A model generated the notes under the pieces. It was given only the letters and a program-made list of their open reading frames with translations. It was not told the origin of the DNA and ran no database searches. 64,000 bases of DNA, from positions 1,178,001-1,242,000 of the forward strand of contig JABYQQ010000003.1 of the NCBI GenBank assembly GCA_022605405.1. The letters run 5' to 3'. The stretch comes from Earliella scabrosa (Eukaryota > Basidiomycota > Agaricomycetes > Polyporales > Polyporaceae). A program made the translations under genes and the position numbers. Within the stretch, counting starts at the first letter, position 1. Every line of letters begins with the position of its first letter. Positions 61,860-64,000 of this stretch are shown here, one piece after another.

Positions 61860-64000
61860 ATGCCCATGAAACGACATCAGCCAACCCTCTTCACCCATCC
61901 CGAGCACGACGCCGACGACGAGGACGAGGAGTCCTGGCAATCCAGCACGCGCTCGCACCAGTATCCCTCTCCCGGCGTGCACTCGGGCAGTCTCAAGAGT
62001 CGGGGCAAGGCAAGACAAAGAAACGCGTTCTCCCCCAACTCCTCGAACCCCAATGTACCATCCACTTCCTCGACCACCATTCCGCTCCCCACCCCGCGCT
62101 CCAATTATACCAACATCTACAACCAGTTCGTGCGCCGCTACCGGAATGGCCACGGCATCGACGACGATCCCCGGAACGACCCCGAGACCCACTACTACCA
62201 GCGCGGCTTCGGACAGCTGCTCGATGGCGCGGACAGCGACGACGAGGACGTCCGGGGGTTGTCGGGGATGGGCGAGACGCACGACCGAATATCGTCCATT
62301 ATGCTGGATGCGGAGCCCATCGAGCCGCAAACTCTCGAGGACAGGGAACGGCTGGAATGGCAGACGATGCTCGCGTCCGTCCTCGCCGGCGACGTCCTCA
62401 AGGCCGAGAACACGCGAATCGCCGTCGCCCTGAACTCCTCGTCCGAAGAGGAGAACAATCCCCGCGCGGGCATCTGGCTTGGGATTCGCGCGCGGTTCCA
62501 CGGTCGCACCGTGGAGGAGGAGCGGAGGAAGCTGGAAGAGCGGCGACTGCGCACAGTCGACTCCGTCATCAGGCAGATCATGGATTTCCGTGTCCAGGAC
62601 CCGCCCCCTGGCTTGTTGGAGAGTCGCCAGACGTACGCGCTGCAGCAGGTCAACGCGGTCTTGCGCCGTCTAGAAATTGCCCACTCCCTATACCCCAGTC
62701 TGCGCGCGTTCTATCTGGACTACCCTGCCGCGACTGACGTCGAGTTCCAGTCGCGATGTGATACGTTGAACACTTGGTCCACGGTGCTCACTTCTCTGCG
62801 CCAGCTCCTCGGGACTCTACGGAAGTGGACGGGAAGCGAGAACATGGACGTCACACAGCCGTCCTCACATCCACCCACGCCAGGCGCACCGAACGGTGAC
62901 ACCGCCACGAGTGGTAGCACCTTCGTGGAGCGGTTACTCAAGGAGGAGGGTATCCAACGGCAGTTCGAGAAGGGCTCTATGACTACCATCCATGCGCTCG
63001 TCGGAATCACGCGCGACGCGCATGTCAATCTCGCGCCCATGTTCAAGAAGATGAACCTTCCGTCCTTCGAACAGGAGCTCGTCCCTCTCGTCTCTTTCTT
63101 GACTGATCTCGCGCAGGCCATCCTGCGGGTGCGCCTGGCGTACGCGCAGAAGCTGAAAAACCCTGACGTCCTCATCATTGACCAAATGACAGACGACTTG
63201 AAGGTCAAGATTGGATTCGCGTGCACGCTAAAGAGACAGTATGAGGCTTTCTTGGTACCTGACCCTGGCGGCAACTGGAATCTTCCTCCGTGCATCAGTT
63301 CAGATTACGACTCTACCATCCTGGAAGCTCTCACGTTCTTCTTTAAGCTAATACACTGGAAGCTGAAGAGCGGGACAAAAGGTATCCACTTCAAGGAGAC
63401 AGATGTCATCGAGGCGCAATGGGCTACCTTCAGTGATGTCAGTCTGACCATTCCCGGAGGCGCTTCCCTAGTAGCGGAACAACTATGGTACGTGTGGTCA
63501 CAAGTTAGGCGAGGGAGTAGCGCGTTGACGTTCATCGTAGCGCGCTCACGAACAAGCTCATCGTCCGCGTTACCAACTACTTCGATACGTCCATACGTGT
63601 CCCCGGTATGACCGATGGGCCGATATCTGCGGCCCTGACTGAGCGTGTTCGGAAGACACTACGTGCTAACGGGCTAAATGGTGCCGGAGCGATGCAACAG
63701 TCGTTGACCACCGGCGCGCAGCCCACGAACGCTGGTGTCCCCAAGGAACGTTTGGTCGGCTGGTATACCAAAATCCTCGATGGTGTTAAGCAGCGATCGC
63801 GAAAACTGCAGCGTCTTGCCCGGTAGGTTCTTCGGACCCTCCTTGCGAAGCCACGGTCTCACTTCACCCCGTGCGCTGTGGCGGCCCTTAGTGTGCTCTC
63901 AAATCGGTTCAGCGACTCGGCCGAATACGATCTAGAGGATGTCAGCATCGACCTCTTCATCGCGACCCTGGTGGAGTCGGACCACTTCCTCGTGTACACG
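61860..64000 (+). CDS. SSK2: SSK2/WIS4-type MAPKKK, N-terminal part (cut by window end)
   Basis: Exons 61860-63487, 63541-63822 and 63892 to the window end are in phase; the kinase domain would lie beyond. The start MPMKRHQPTLFTHPEHDADD was taken over an upstream Met (61803) because the latter reads through a non-conserved hydrophobic leader. The conserved N-terminal region includes YNQFVRRYRNG, DRERLEWQTMLASVLAGDVL, RIAVALNSSSEEENNPRAGI, WLGIRARFHGR and later FFFKLIHWKL and VTNYFDTSIRVPGMTDGP, typical of the stress MAPKKKs Ssk2/Ssk22 and fission-yeast Wis4/Win1, which feed the HOG/Sty1 pathway. It diverges from DRG1 with 248 bp between starts. Confidence 0.85.

Overview
The window is nuclear DNA of a filamentous fungus, most likely a mushroom-forming basidiomycete (Agaricomycetes; a polypore-like white-rot fungus is a guess). 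Genes are dense and on both strands. Almost every gene is broken by many 45-70 nt GT-AG introns. Codon use is GC-rich. The gene set (NRAMP transporter, ATG26 sterol glucosyltransferase with GRAM/PH domains, GH72 and CE4 cell-wall enzymes, COP9 subunit 6, SSK2-type MAPKKK) is typical of such fungi. Gene models below were built by joining reading frames at splice sites and checking that phases close; where a full exon list is given, the summed length divides by three.

Layout. 1-1373: nothing recognised. 1374-8383: an orphan Ser/His/Pro-rich protein (-), an F-box protein (+), AP-3 sigma (+), MED6 (-). 8682-13953: NRAMP metal transporter (+), a tRNA-Lys(CUU) (-), a tail-anchored serine carboxypeptidase (-). 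13954-21568: a gene-poor stretch holding only a two-finger C2H2 transcription factor (18020-19263). 21569-25190: large-subunit catalase (+), a second tRNA-Lys (-), EMI1-like twin-cysteine protein (+). 25516-36580: MCM5 (-), CSN6 (+), TMEM205-like membrane protein (+), U2 snRNP A' (-), SAC1 phosphoinositide phosphatase (+), NAP/SET-type histone chaperone (+). 36998-49420: a cell-surface block with chitin deacetylase (+), GH72 beta-1,3-glucanosyltransferase (-), a third tRNA-Lys (+), a SUR7/PalI-like four-span protein (-) and ATG26 (+). 49625-61611: five minus-strand genes, namely a 2OG-Fe(II) oxygenase, RIC1, a PRELI/UPS protein, a metallo-beta-lactamase-fold hydrolase and the DRG1/RBG1 GTPase. 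61860-64000: start of an SSK2/WIS4-type MAPKKK, cut by the window end.

This is mainly a housekeeping region and I see no obvious new multi-gene system. Themes do recur: vesicle and lipid traffic (AP-3 sigma, RIC1, SAC1, PRELI, ATG26), chromatin, replication and RNA (MED6, MCM5, NAP, U2A', CSN6), and wall/plasma membrane (chitin deacetylase, GH72, SUR7-like, carboxypeptidase). The items most worth a second look are the four consecutive 14-18 nt coding exons with a GC-AG intron at the start of DRG1, a matching GC-AG intron in SAC1, three tRNA-Lys(CUU) copies with unlike introns of equal length, two adjacent perfect palindromes before the metallo-hydrolase gene, a 12-bp-arm hairpin at 20809, and the F-box protein with a Cys/His tail.
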